A stretch of 64,000 bases of DNA, from the NCBI RefSeq assembly GCF_016909185.1, contig NZ_JAFBFH010000019.1:19886-83885 (forward strand), read 5' to 3'. Both the position numbers and the translations under genes were made by a program. This document shows positions 9,460 to 17,839 of this stretch, in pieces. The stretch is from Siminovitchia thermophila (GTDB taxonomy: Bacteria > Bacillota > Bacilli > Bacillales > Bacillaceae_C). The first letter of the stretch is position 1. Every line of letters starts with the position of its first letter. The notes beneath the pieces were generated by a model. That model made no database searches, had not been told where the DNA came from, and worked only from the letters and a program-made list of their open reading frames with translations.

Positions 9460-10380
9460 TTAGTCTATTTTTACTCTAAATTCGTTTTGTAATAAGTCCG
9501 CTTTTCCTTCCTCATATTCTTTTAACAGTATTTCCACAATTTCCCTCGTTGTTTCCTTTTTCTTGACAGTGGTGATTCCCTGGCCCGCAGACCAAATATC
9601 GCGCCATGCTTTCACGTTAACCAAATGCGATAAATCCACCTTTTCGTTCGGCTTTAATGTCTCTGGATCAATCCCTTCCTTGATCAGGCTGGGAATCAGA
9701 ATATTCGCGTGGACTCCGCTCAAAGCATCTGTATAAAGAATGTCTTCAATGGTGGACTGAAGCACCATGTTTTTATATTCATCATCCGCATTGCTTTCAT
9801 GCGCAGCCAAAAAACGAGTGCCCATATAGGCAAAATCAGCTCCCATTACTCGCGCGGCCAAAACATCCTTCCCCGTAGAAATCGCCCCCGACAAAATAAT
9901 TGTTCCATCATAAAATTCTTTTACCGCCGCGATAAAAGCAAACGGATTCAGCGTACCACCGTGCCCTCCGGCGCCAGCACATACTAAAATCAATCCATCT
10001 ACTCCTATATGTGCCGCTTTTTTCGCATGGCTGATATGAGCAACATCCGAATAAACAAGTCCGCCATATCCATGTACAATGTCCAGCACTTCACCGGGAT
10101 TTCCCAGAGATGTAATCACAATCGGCGGTTGATATGTCCGGATTAACTCAATATCTTCATCATATCGTTTATTTGCTTTTCTGTGACAAATCAAATTTAC
10201 AGCCCAAGCCTTTCCCGCCAAGCCTTTATTCACTTCTTCAAGCCACTGCGCGCATACTTCAGCAGGACGAGCATTTAAAAGCGGGAAGGAACCGATGACG
10301 CCCGACTTCCCCGCTTCAATAACCATTTTGGGCGTTGATACTAAAAACATCGGCGCTACGATGACAGGAAGTTTAAGCAT
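9460..10380 (-). CDS. Nitronate monooxygenase family flavoprotein (NMO / 2-nitropropane dioxygenase)
   Basis: A 306-residue TIM-barrel FMN enzyme. Typical motifs are LPVIVAPMFLVSTPKMV at the N-terminus, a glycine-rich segment CAGAGGHGGTLNPF near residue 135-150 (His is the usual catalytic-base position), LSGAISTGKDVLAA, and GADFAYMGTRF for phosphate binding. Family members oxidise toxic propionate-3-nitronate and related nitronates; FabK-like relatives exist but this one lacks signs of an enoyl reductase. The ATG follows AAGGTGAT. It is monocistronic with its own terminator. Confidence 0.87.
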   Translation of the reverse strand: MLKLPVIVAPMFLVSTPKMVIEAGKSGVIGSFPLLNARPAEVCAQWLEEVNKGLAGKAWAVNLICHRKANKRYDEDIELIRTYQPPIVITSLGNPGEVLDIVHGYGGLVYSDVAHISHAKKAAHIGVDGLILVCAGAGGHGGTLNPFAFIAAVKEFYDGTIILSGAISTGKDVLAARVMGADFAYMGTRFLAAHESNADDEYKNMVLQSTIEDILYTDALSGVHANILIPSLIKEGIDPETLKPNEKVDLSHLVNVKAWRDIWSAGQGITTVKKKETTREIVEILLKEYEEGKADLLQNEFRVKID

Positions 10381-10593
10381 TTTTTATCACCTTCTTACTT
10401 CTTTTTCGCTCTTTCGTTCCCAAATTCGGATACTCACAAGCACATGTTCCATCGGCGAAAAATTCCCTCAATTCAACAAAGGTATGTCTTTTTTTCATCA
10501 TCATTCCCCCAATGCCAAATATTTCTTACTTAATTAACTATTCTCCCACATCAATAACTGATGTCAATGACACAATTTTTTGGCTCTTTCAGG

Positions 10594-10630
10594 TAAAAAA
10601 ATGCGAAGCCGCACTTATGCGGCTCCGCTG
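10594..10630 (-). terminator. Rho-independent terminator of metK
   Basis: GCGGAGCCGCATAAGTGCGG-type hairpin with a strong GC stem followed by seven T on the minus strand, just after the metK stop. Confidence 0.88.
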
Positions 10631-10637
10631 CATCAAA

Positions 10638-11837
10638 TTACACAGAAGTTAAGCTGACAAGGGCATCAGCCTTATCGGTCCTCTCCCAAGGCAAGTCGAT
10701 ATCCGCCCGGCCAAAATGGCCGTAAGCAGCCGTTTGCTTGTAAATAGGACGTCGCAAGTCGAGCATCTTAATAATCCCTGCCGGGCGAAGGTCAAAGGTT
10801 TTCCGAATCGCTTTTACAAGTGTTTCTTCATCCACTTTTCCGGTGCCAAACGTGTCTACTGAAATGGAAACAGGCTGGGCGACACCAATCGCATACGCGA
10901 GCTGCACTTCACATTTATCCGCAACACCCGCTGCCACGATATTTTTCGCCACATATCTTGCGGCATAGGCCGCAGAGCGGTCTACCTTCGTAGGATCCTT
11001 TCCGGAAAAGGCGCCGCCTCCATGGCGGGCATAGCCTCCATACGTATCGACGATGATCTTTCTTCCTGTTAACCCCGCATCTCCCTGAGGTCCCCCAATA
11101 ACAAAGCGTCCCGTGGGATTGATAAAATATTTGGTTTTATCATCCATTAATTCGGGAGGCACGACTGGCTTAATGACATGTTCTATTATATCCTGTTGAA
11201 TTTGTTCCAAGGTAATTTCTGGATGGTGCTGGGCCGAAATGACAATCGTGTCCACACGAACAGGCTTTCCGTCTTCGTTATACTCAATCGTTACTTGCGT
11301 TTTTCCGTCGGGGCGCAAGTACGGAACCACTTCGTTCTTGCGGATTTCAGCCAGCCGCCTTGAAAGTTTGTGAGCCAGCGATATGGGAAGCGGCATCAGC
11401 TCTTTCGTCTCATTGCATGCATAGCCGAACATAAGCCCTTGGTCTCCTGCTCCGATCGCTTCGATTTCTTCATCGCTCATTTCTCCTTCTCTTGCTTCAA
11501 GGGCGACATCTACCCCCGCAGCAATATCAGGCGATTGCTCATCAATCGAAGTAATGACCGCACATGTCTCGGCATCAAAGCCGTATTTTGCGCGTGTATA
11601 CCCAATGCCTTTCAAAGTGTCGCGAACGATCTTTGGAATATCAACATAAGTAGATGTTGTAATTTCCCCGGCAACTAAAACAAGCCCGGTCGTAACGGAT
11701 GTTTCACAAGCCACACGGGCATTTGCATCCTCGGCAAGGATGGCATCCAATATGGCATCAGATATTTGATCACAAATTTTATCCGGATGTCCCTCAGTAA
11801 CGGACTCAGATGTAAATAACCGCCGATTTTTGGACAT
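10638..11837 (-). CDS. metK: S-adenosylmethionine synthetase
   Basis: A 399-residue enzyme making SAM from methionine and ATP. Motifs: [19 protein letters not shown] at the N-terminus (the catalytic loop), [12 protein letters not shown] near residue 115-126, and [19 protein letters not shown] near 260. A longer open frame exists, but [13 protein letters not shown] at 11837 has an AGGAGGAG site 6 nt upstream and matches known starts. The gene sits behind a SAM-I riboswitch and attenuator, so SAM should repress it. Monocistronic. Confidence 0.97.
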   Translation of the reverse strand: MSKNRRLFTSESVTEGHPDKICDQISDAILDAILAEDANARVACETSVTTGLVLVAGEITTSTYVDIPKIVRDTLKGIGYTRAKYGFDAETCAVITSIDEQSPDIAAGVDVALEAREGEMSDEEIEAIGAGDQGLMFGYACNETKELMPLPISLAHKLSRRLAEIRKNEVVPYLRPDGKTQVTIEYNEDGKPVRVDTIVISAQHHPEITLEQIQQDIIEHVIKPVVPPELMDDKTKYFINPTGRFVIGGPQGDAGLTGRKIIVDTYGGYARHGGGAFSGKDPTKVDRSAAYAARYVAKNIVAAGVADKCEVQLAYAIGVAQPVSISVDTFGTGKVDEETLVKAIRKTFDLRPAGIIKMLDLRRPIYKQTAAYGHFGRADIDLPWERTDKADALVSLTSV

Positions 11838-11879
11838 CAAAGCTCCTCCTTTTAACAATAAAAATAATGGATCCAATAG

Positions 11880-11903
11880 AAAATGCTTCATATGAAGCAT
11901 TTT
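11880..11903. repeat. Perfect 24-bp palindrome in the metK leader
   Basis: The half AAAATGCTTCAT is followed directly by its exact complement, with no loop. It lies between the SAM-riboswitch terminator and the metK ribosome-binding site. Possible roles are a protein operator, an RNA-processing site or a translation-affecting hairpin; none is proven. Confidence 0.7.
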
Positions 11904-11925
11904 CATGCGAACTTGCCAAATAAAG

Positions 11926-11968
11926 CAAAAAAACCTTTCCCCACAGTAAATCATTGAGGAAAGGTTTT
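11926..11968 (-). terminator. Terminator of the SAM-I riboswitch
   Basis: AAACCTTTCC...GGAAAGGTTT with a T run on the minus strand, directly after the aptamer. It should form when SAM is bound. Confidence 0.88.
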
Positions 11969-11989
11969 ATCATCGTGTTCGAGCCTTTC

Positions 11990-12120
11990 ACTCTTATCGT
12001 CCAAGGCTTTCGACCTTGCTACAGGTAAGCACCTTTCTATTCGTCAAGCATACTCGCTTGCTCATAGCAGGTTGCCGGGCTTCAAAGGACCTGTTTCCTC
12101 CACCATCTCAGGATAAGAGT
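11990..12120 (-). promoter_or_regulatory. SAM-I (S-box) riboswitch upstream of metK
   Basis: On the minus strand the aptamer begins ACTCTTATCCTGAGATGGTGG and holds the conserved GAAGCCCGGCAACC and AAGGTGCTTACC segments, closing with GATAAGAGT that pairs with the 5' end (P1). All S-box landmarks are present. Confidence 0.97.
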
Positions 12121-12136
12121 ATCCATTCATTATAAA

Positions 12137-12166
12137 ATCATAACCTAAATGATAAAACGATGTCAA
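12137..12166 (-). promoter_or_regulatory. Sigma-A promoter of the metK leader
   Basis: TTGACA (12161-12166) and TATGAT (12137-12142) with an 18-nt spacer on the minus strand, just upstream of the riboswitch. Confidence 0.75.
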
Positions 12167-12305
12167 CAGGGAACCCTTAATTATATAAAGATCTTGGAAA
12201 ATCGGGCGATATTTTCATGAAAAAGAGTCTTTTCTGGCTTTTTTTAAAGAAATAGGGTATATAATGAAATGCCAGCCCATGTTCATGAAATCTTCAAAAA
12301 TAGTA

Positions 12306-12333
12306 TAGACTATTCATTTAAATGTGTTATACT
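12306..12333 (+). promoter_or_regulatory. pckA promoter with overlapping CcpN-type operator
   Basis: TAGACT (12306-12311) and TATACT (12328-12333) form a weak sigma-A promoter with a 16-nt spacer. TGTGTTATACT (12323-12333) fits every position of the CcpN consensus TRTGHYATAYW as I recall it. It covers the -10 box, as in B. subtilis pckA and gapB, where CcpN represses gluconeogenic genes on glycolytic carbon. Confidence 0.72.
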
Positions 12334-12383
12334 AATTCTCAAGTACCTAAAACTTAAAAATCAAAACAAAGGAAGGGTAAGGA

Positions 12384-13973
12384 ATGAGTTCAATAGGCAT
12401 CAAAAGCGAATTAACTCAATTAATAAATGGGCAAAACGTTCATTTACAATTATCAGTTCCTCGGCTGGTCGAAAAAGTATTAAACCGCAATGAAGGAATT
12501 CTTACTGCATCAGGTGCTGTGCGCGCCGAAACAGGAAAATATACAGGCCGTTCCCCTAAGGATAAGTTTATTGTAGAGGAACCATCTGTAAAAGACAAAA
12601 TTGAATGGGGTTCCGTTAACCAGCCCATTTCTTCAGATGTATTTGAAAAGCTCTACACGAAGGTGATCAAATATTTACAATCAAGAGATGAAATTTTTGT
12701 TTTTAAAGGATTTGCCGGAGCTGATGAAAAGTACCGTTTACCGATCCAAGTCGTGAATGAATATGCCTGGCATAATCTTTTTGCCCATCAGCTGTTTATA
12801 CGCCCTTCCGCGGAAGAACTTGCAAAACATCAAACTGAATTTACTGTTGTTTCAGCTCCAGGCTTCAAAGCGAACCCTGAAGTTGACGGCACAAAATCAG
12901 AAACGTTTATTATCGTGTCATTCGAACGAAAAATTGTTTTAATCGGTGGAACAGAGTATGCGGGAGAGATGAAGAAATCCATCTTCTCTGTCATGAACTA
13001 TGTTCTCCCGGAAGCGGACATCTTATCGATGCATTGCTCGGCCAACGTTGGAATTGAGGGCGATGTAGCATTGTTCTTCGGATTGTCCGGAACAGGCAAA
13101 ACGACATTGTCTGCCGATCCAAACCGCCGGTTAATCGGTGATGACGAGCACGGCTGGTCTCCAAACGGAGTCTTTAACGTTGAAGGCGGCTGTTATGCAA
13201 AAACGGCAGGCTTATCAGTAGAAAAAGAGCCGCAAATTTATAATGCCATTACATTTGGTTCTGTTTTAGAGAATGTCATTGTTGATCCGGATTCACGCGA
13301 ACCGCTGTATGATGACACAACGCTGACGGAAAACACAAGAGCGGCCTATCCAATCCAGGCAATCGACAACATCGTTGAACCAAGCATCGCCGGCCATCCT
13401 TCTGTTATCGTATTTTTAACTGCCGATGCTTTTGGCGTACTGCCTCCAATCAGCAAGTTAACAAAGGAGCAGGCCATGTACCATTTCTTGAGCGGGTACA
13501 CGTCCAAGCTCGCTGGAACAGAAAGAGGCGTTACATCACCTGAAGCGACATTCTCGACATGCTTCGGAGCGCCATTCCTACCGCTCCCGGCTGCACGATA
13601 TGCTGAAATGCTCGGAAAGAAAATTGATGAGCACGGAGTCCAGGTTTTCCTCGTTAATACAGGCTGGACCGGCGGAGAATATGGAGTCGGCAGCAGAATG
13701 AATTTAAGCTACACACGCGCCATGGTTCAAGCAGCGCTAAATGGAGAATTAGAAAACGTTGAAACCGTTCAAGATAAAGTATTTGGTCTCTCTATTCCAC
13801 TCCACGTTCCTGGAGTGCCTGATGAAGTACTTCAACCAAACAAAACCTGGTCTGATGAAAAAGCCTACTATGCGAAAGCCAAAGAATTGGCTGGCAAGTT
13901 CGATCAAAACTTCTCCAAGTTTTCACATGTTGATAAACTCATCAAACAACTGGGTGGACCAATAGCTAAATAA
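12384..13973 (+). CDS. pckA: Phosphoenolpyruvate carboxykinase (ATP)
   Basis: A 529-residue gluconeogenic enzyme converting oxaloacetate plus ATP to PEP and CO2. Motifs: [20 protein letters not shown] near residue 50, the metal/substrate segment [28 protein letters not shown] (kinase-1a P-loop at about 235-245) and [16 protein letters not shown] (kinase-2). Length fits the ATP-type family (about 527-540). The ATG follows GGAAGGG, 7 nt upstream. A terminator follows and a CcpN-type operator overlaps the promoter. Confidence 0.97.
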   Translation: MSSIGIKSELTQLINGQNVHLQLSVPRLVEKVLNRNEGILTASGAVRAETGKYTGRSPKDKFIVEEPSVKDKIEWGSVNQPISSDVFEKLYTKVIKYLQSRDEIFVFKGFAGADEKYRLPIQVVNEYAWHNLFAHQLFIRPSAEELAKHQTEFTVVSAPGFKANPEVDGTKSETFIIVSFERKIVLIGGTEYAGEMKKSIFSVMNYVLPEADILSMHCSANVGIEGDVALFFGLSGTGKTTLSADPNRRLIGDDEHGWSPNGVFNVEGGCYAKTAGLSVEKEPQIYNAITFGSVLENVIVDPDSREPLYDDTTLTENTRAAYPIQAIDNIVEPSIAGHPSVIVFLTADAFGVLPPISKLTKEQAMYHFLSGYTSKLAGTERGVTSPEATFSTCFGAPFLPLPAARYAEMLGKKIDEHGVQVFLVNTGWTGGEYGVGSRMNLSYTRAMVQAALNGELENVETVQDKVFGLSIPLHVPGVPDEVLQPNKTWSDEKAYYAKAKELAGKFDQNFSKFSHVDKLIKQLGGPIAK

Positions 13974-13979
13974 TGATTG

Positions 13980-14020
13980 AAAAGTTTGCGGAGGAAAATA
14001 TGCCTCTGCAAACTTTTTTG
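13980..14020 (+). terminator. Rho-independent terminator of pckA
   Basis: AAAAGTTTGC...GCAAACTTTT with an internal GAGG/CCTC extension and a T run, directly after the stop codon. Confidence 0.85.
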
Positions 14021-14189
14021 CTTTTAAAATGGCGCTTCCCGTTGTCTCACAGTTGACGTTAACTCGCAGAAGTAGTTTATGTGAATAAAGCTGTTTTGGG
14101 GAGCTCCGTCAGGGCCCAATGATGCATAATGTGGAAACCAGCCCATCCTTTCATTGCATCCGGATTTGAAAAAACGCCTCAATGGCCAT

Positions 14190-14235
14190 AAAAAAGAGAG
14201 AAAGGAGCTGGATACTGTTCCCTTCTCTCATTTTT
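14190..14235 (-). terminator. Terminator of the glyA-sda operon
   Basis: On the minus strand GAGAGAAGGGAACAG pairs with sequence ending CCTTTCTCTC, then TTTTTT. Because the plus strand also ends in T, it may work in both directions. Confidence 0.75.
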
Positions 14236-14239
14236 GAAC

Positions 14240-14545
14240 CTATACGATTTCGATCATACAATCACTGGCAACAAAGCTCTCGTTGATAAAAAACCCAAGT
14301 TCTTCAGTGAAATCAATATTTGTTTCTTCCTGTAAAATCCGTTTTGTAAACCGGTCCAGCCGAATCTGAATGTGTTCATACTCTACAATTGAATCATTTC
14401 GGCGCGGTTCATCAAAAACAACACTACATTTGACAGCCATACCGCAGCCCCCCGAAATATCAGCGTCTATCCGGGGATAAATTCCTTCCTCCAACACAAG
14501 TTCCCTTAACTCCTTTAAAGCTGTATCCGTTATGTTGATTACCAT
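14240..14545 (-). CDS. HesB/IscA-like iron-sulfur assembly-type protein
   Basis: A 101-residue protein with the HesB/IscA fold pattern: ITDTALKELRELV at the start, a glycine/cysteine turn SGGCGMAVKC (Cys34, Cys40) and a C-terminal Cys96 in ASDCMIEIV. Classical A-type carriers have three cysteines including a C-terminal CGCG or CxC; here only one remains at the end, as in the degenerate YneR/YqkB-like members. The ATG at 14545 is preceded by AGAGGGATG; an earlier ATG has no such site. It is the last gene of the glyA-sdaAB-sdaAA operon, 23 nt after sdaAA, whose product carries an iron-sulfur cluster, so a role in cluster supply is plausible but inferred. Confidence 0.75.
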   Translation of the reverse strand: MVINITDTALKELRELVLEEGIYPRIDADISGGCGMAVKCSVVFDEPRRNDSIVEYEHIQIRLDRFTKRILQEETNIDFTEELGFFINESFVASDCMIEIV

Positions 14546-14568
14546 GACTTCATCCCTCTTCACTGATA

Positions 14569-15465
14569 TTAATTCACATTTCTTAAACACGGTTTCCCCA
14601 TTATTTTTTGCTTTAACTCTTCTCCCGTCGGGGTAGCGGCCAATCCGCCGAGCGCTGTTTCCTTTAAAGTGCGCGGCATGCTTTTCCCGATATCATACAT
14701 CGCTCCAATGACCTCATCACACGGAATTCTGCTCTGAATGCCGGCAAGAGCCATTTCTGCCGCTGTAAAAGCAATTGAAGTGCCGATGACATTCCTTTTA
14801 ATACAAGGCACTTCGACAAGCCCGGCAACCGGATCACACACGAGTCCAAGCAGTGATTTAAGCCCCATGGCCGCTGCCTGCACCGACTGTTTAGGCGAAC
14901 CTCCATTCATTTCAACGATGGCGGCCGCTGCCATGGCTGTTGCCGATCCCACCTCGGCTTGGCATCCGCCTGCCGCTCCTGAAATGAAAGCCCGGTTGGC
15001 GATCACATATCCGATGGCACTGGCAGTAAACAGGCCCATCACCAGTTCATCAAATGGAATGTCGGTATTGTCCCTGAGGGCAAAAATACATCCCGGAAGG
15101 ATTCCGGCAGAACCGGCGGTGGGCGTGGCCACAATGACTCCCATCCTTGCATTTGTTTCGGAAGTCGCGAACGCATACTTCATGGCATCGACCGTTATGC
15201 TTCCTGTCAGGTAATTGCCTTTCTCTTTATATTGTTGCAGCAAGTAAGCGTCACCGCCCGAAATACCGCTTGGAGCCGTTGACTTGTCTTCAATGCCTGT
15301 TTCAATCGCGTCTTTCATCCTCAAAAGCCGCTCTTTCATTTTCTCGAAAATGTCTTTCTGGCTTCGGCCGGTCTTGCTTGCTTCCCATTCCAGCATAAGC
15401 TCGCCAATTCCCCAATTTTTTTCATGACACTGTTGGAGCAGCTCTTCCATCGAAGAGAATTCCAT
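14569..15465 (-). CDS. sdaAA: L-serine dehydratase, iron-sulfur-dependent, alpha subunit
   Basis: A 298-residue catalytic subunit that converts L-serine to pyruvate and ammonia. Cysteines expected for the [4Fe-4S] cluster occur in SGAAGGCQAEVGSA (about 155) and in GLVCDPVAGLVEVPCIKRN (about 198 and 209). The motif TPTAGSAGILPG is characteristic. I start at ATG 15465 (MEFSSMEELLQQC) after AGGTG; an upstream in-frame ATG would overlap sdaAB and lacks a site. Five nt separate it from sdaAB, so the two subunits are translationally coupled. Confidence 0.95.
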   Translation of the reverse strand: MEFSSMEELLQQCHEKNWGIGELMLEWEASKTGRSQKDIFEKMKERLLRMKDAIETGIEDKSTAPSGISGGDAYLLQQYKEKGNYLTGSITVDAMKYAFATSETNARMGVIVATPTAGSAGILPGCIFALRDNTDIPFDELVMGLFTASAIGYVIANRAFISGAAGGCQAEVGSATAMAAAAIVEMNGGSPKQSVQAAAMGLKSLLGLVCDPVAGLVEVPCIKRNVIGTSIAFTAAEMALAGIQSRIPCDEVIGAMYDIGKSMPRTLKETALGGLAATPTGEELKQKIMGKPCLRNVN

Positions 15466-15470
15466 TCTTT

Positions 15471-15974
15471 TCACCTGCTTTCTGATAGATATGTTTCTTT
15501 GATCCACTCCATATCAATCTCGGTATTCAACAACAGATCCAGCCGATGCTCATTCATGTAAAAAATTTTTGAAAGCCCCCCTCCCAGGGATGCACCTCCA
15601 ATTTCCAGCCGCTTGCCTTTCCTTCTGACTTCAACCATTAGCGTATTAGGGTGGTCAAAGTAAGAACATTGGTTCTCCATTTGAAACGTAACGTTCATTT
15701 TTTCATCTTGCGCAAGATCGAAGGCATAGCGAATACCCGGGTCATCCGTATCCATGCCAAGCAGGCCGCCTAAAATGGCCTTATCTGTCCCATGCCCCCG
15801 ATATGTTTCCGCGAACGAATCATAGAAAGTGATATGGGCATAGTCGGGAACACCCCCGAGAAGATCATAAGCAAACTTTCCGATGGACACGACACCAGCC
15901 GTATGAGAGCTGGAAGGCCCCACCATAATTGGACCGATAATATCAAAACAACTGTTATAAATCACTTTCGCCAC
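15471..15974 (-). CDS. sdaAB: L-serine dehydratase, iron-sulfur-dependent, beta subunit, lacking the ACT domain
   Basis: A 167-residue subunit that pairs with SdaAA. It has the family N-terminus FDIIGPIMVGPSSSHTAG (residues about 10-27) and FAETYRGHGTDKAILGGLLG. B. subtilis SdaAB is about 220 residues and ends in an ACT domain thought to sense serine. This protein stops about 50 residues earlier (NTEIDMEWIKETYLSESR), and the next gene starts 5 nt later, so the ACT domain is absent rather than frameshifted into view. The gene lies 6 nt after glyA in the same operon. Confidence 0.93.
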   Translation of the reverse strand: MAKVIYNSCFDIIGPIMVGPSSSHTAGVVSIGKFAYDLLGGVPDYAHITFYDSFAETYRGHGTDKAILGGLLGMDTDDPGIRYAFDLAQDEKMNVTFQMENQCSYFDHPNTLMVEVRRKGKRLEIGGASLGGGLSKIFYMNEHRLDLLLNTEIDMEWIKETYLSESR

Positions 15975-15980
15975 CCCACT

Positions 15981-17231
15981 TTATCTAACCAATAGCTCTT
16001 GATAAAGGGGATATTCGCGACAAAGTTGCTGTATCGTTTCTTGCACGCGCTTCGTAACAGCCGGATCTCCCTTGCTCTTTAAAATATCCGCTATAGCGCG
16101 GCCAATGAGCTCCATATCTTTTTCTTTCATTCCGCGGGTTGTGACAGCAGCGGTTCCAATCCGAATCCCGCTCGTCACGAATGGACTTTCCGGATCATAT
16201 GGAATTGTATTTTTATTGACGGTGATGCCTGCTTCTTCCAGCAAATGCTCCGCTTCTTTTCCAGTCAGTCCCCAAGCACGCACATCCAACAAGACAAGAT
16301 GGTTATCCGTTCCGCCTGAAACGAGCCGGGCCCCCGTCTCTAATAAGGTTTTAGCAAGTTTTGAGGCATTTGACACAATTTGTTGAGTGTACGCTTTAAA
16401 GTCCGGTTGAAGCGCTTCCTTGAATGACACCGCCTTAGCAGCAATCACATGCATGAGCGGTCCGCCTTGAATGCCTGGAAACACTGCTTTGTTTATTTTT
16501 TTCATCACATCTTCATCATTCGTCACAACAATTCCCCCGCGCGGGCCTCTCAATGTTTTATGTGTTGTACTCGTAACGACATCCGCATACGGGACGGGAG
16601 AAGGATGAAGGCCACTGGCTACAAGGCCGGCAATATGGGCCATATCCACCATTAAAATCGCTCCCGTTTTGTCCGCAATCTCTTTAAACTTGAAAAAATC
16701 TATGATTCTCGGATATGCACTTGCACCGGCAATGATCATTTTAGGACGCTCTTTTAAAGCGATGGCTTCCACCTCGTCATAATCAATCAAGTGGGAATCC
16801 TCACTTACACCATAAGCGACGACATCGAACCATTTTCCTGACAGATTGACGGGGCTTCCATGAGTCAAATGCCCACCGTGTGATAAATTCATCCCCATGA
16901 TCTTATCGCCCGGCTCCAACATCGAGAAGAAAACAGCCGTATTCGCTTGAGCACCGGAGTGGGGCTGAACATTGGCAAATTGGGCATCAAATAAAGCCGT
17001 TAACCTGGCAATCGCCAATTTTTCAACAACGTCTACGTGTTCACATCCTCCGTAATACCGTTTGTCCGGATACCCTTCCGCATACTTGTTCGTTAAAACA
17101 GAACCCATTGCCTCCATCACATCTTCACTGACAAAATTTTCAGAAGCAATCAATTCCAATGATCCATCTTGGCGCTTTCTTTCTGCCTGAATAGCCCGAT
17201 AAATTTCCACATCCCCGTTTAACAAGCTCAT
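15981..17231 (-). CDS. glyA: Serine hydroxymethyltransferase
   Basis: A 416-residue PLP enzyme interconverting glycine plus 5,10-methylene-THF and serine. The PLP lysine lies in [15 protein letters not shown] (about residue 225), with [10 protein letters not shown] near 95 and [12 protein letters not shown] near 60. Length is typical. It is the first gene behind a tandem glycine riboswitch and is followed within 6 nt by sdaAB and sdaAA. In this setting it likely runs toward serine, feeding the dehydratase. The ATG follows AGGAGG. Confidence 0.97.
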   Translation of the reverse strand: MSLLNGDVEIYRAIQAERKRQDGSLELIASENFVSEDVMEAMGSVLTNKYAEGYPDKRYYGGCEHVDVVEKLAIARLTALFDAQFANVQPHSGAQANTAVFFSMLEPGDKIMGMNLSHGGHLTHGSPVNLSGKWFDVVAYGVSEDSHLIDYDEVEAIALKERPKMIIAGASAYPRIIDFFKFKEIADKTGAILMVDMAHIAGLVASGLHPSPVPYADVVTSTTHKTLRGPRGGIVVTNDEDVMKKINKAVFPGIQGGPLMHVIAAKAVSFKEALQPDFKAYTQQIVSNASKLAKTLLETGARLVSGGTDNHLVLLDVRAWGLTGKEAEHLLEEAGITVNKNTIPYDPESPFVTSGIRIGTAAVTTRGMKEKDMELIGRAIADILKSKGDPAVTKRVQETIQQLCREYPLYQELLVR

Positions 17232-17281
17232 TTTGGTTCCTCCTTTTCCCTATCTTCCCCTCCTTGTATTTTTTCGCACAC

Positions 17282-17329
17282 AAAAAAGACAGGGGAAAGA
17301 TAGCATTTTAATCTACCCTTCCTCTGTCC
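17282..17329 (-). terminator. Terminator of the glycine riboswitch
   Basis: ACAGAGGAAGGGTAG pairs with CTATCTTTCCCCTGT and is followed by TTTTTTG on the minus strand. Its 5' arm overlaps the closing strand of the second aptamer, as expected for an ON switch that disrupts the terminator when glycine binds. Confidence 0.82.
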
Positions 17330-17505
17330 TGTTACCTGAGAGTTTAAAACTTCATAACGAAGTATTCCCCTTTGGTGGCCTTTACAGGCGCTCTCCAGAG
17401 ACGCGTCCAAGCACGGTACTTTTACCTGAGAGATTATATCCCAAGGAATTTTTTGGGACTTGCTCCTTCGGTGCCAAACCCAACGGTTTAGTCTCTCCCG
17501 TGATT
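17315..17505 (-). promoter_or_regulatory. Tandem glycine riboswitch (two aptamers) upstream of glyA
   Basis: The minus strand shows two consecutive glycine aptamers. The first runs from GGGAGAGACTAAACCG through GGCACCGAAGGAGCAAG to CTCTCAGGTAAAAGTACCG. The second runs from TCTCTGGAGAGCGCC through CCACCAAAGGGGAA to AACTCTCAGGTAACAGGAC. These are the gcvT-leader hallmarks. It controls glyA-sdaAB-sdaAA rather than the glycine cleavage genes. Confidence 0.95.
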
Positions 17506-17533
17506 GTCATTCGCAATTATTTGATTATTTCAT

Positions 17534-17562
17534 AATATATCTGAACTTCAAGGGATTGTCAA
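17534..17562 (-). promoter_or_regulatory. Sigma-A promoter of the glycine-riboswitch operon
   Basis: TTGACA (17557-17562) and TATATT (17534-17539) with a 17-nt spacer on the minus strand, about 30 nt before the first aptamer. Confidence 0.85.
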
Positions 17563-17839
17563 TAAAAAAATCTTTTTCTGTACCTTACTCTTCATGAAAG
17601 CATGGCATTTATCCCTAGCCGCTGTAGAAAAACGCTGAAAGTGCTATTCTCAAGATTTTTCACAACATCTAAAAGGGAAGCCTTGGCAAATTGCGTTTTT
17701 CCAATCGCTAGGATCTCTCTGCCGCGCCGCCTGGGTACTCCCGGGAATCCTCGGCCCTCTGCTTTAGATGGTTCTTGACGATTACAGGAATCATTACTCG
17801 ATATGAAAAATCCCCTTGTCTTGAGAAATTGTAAGATAC
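17563..17839. other. Intergenic region after the SpeD-SpeE fusion gene
   Basis: A minus-strand frame at 17592-17843 overlaps the fusion-gene stop and has no clear ribosome-binding site or recognisable family. I see no convincing gene or terminator. Confidence 0.4.
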
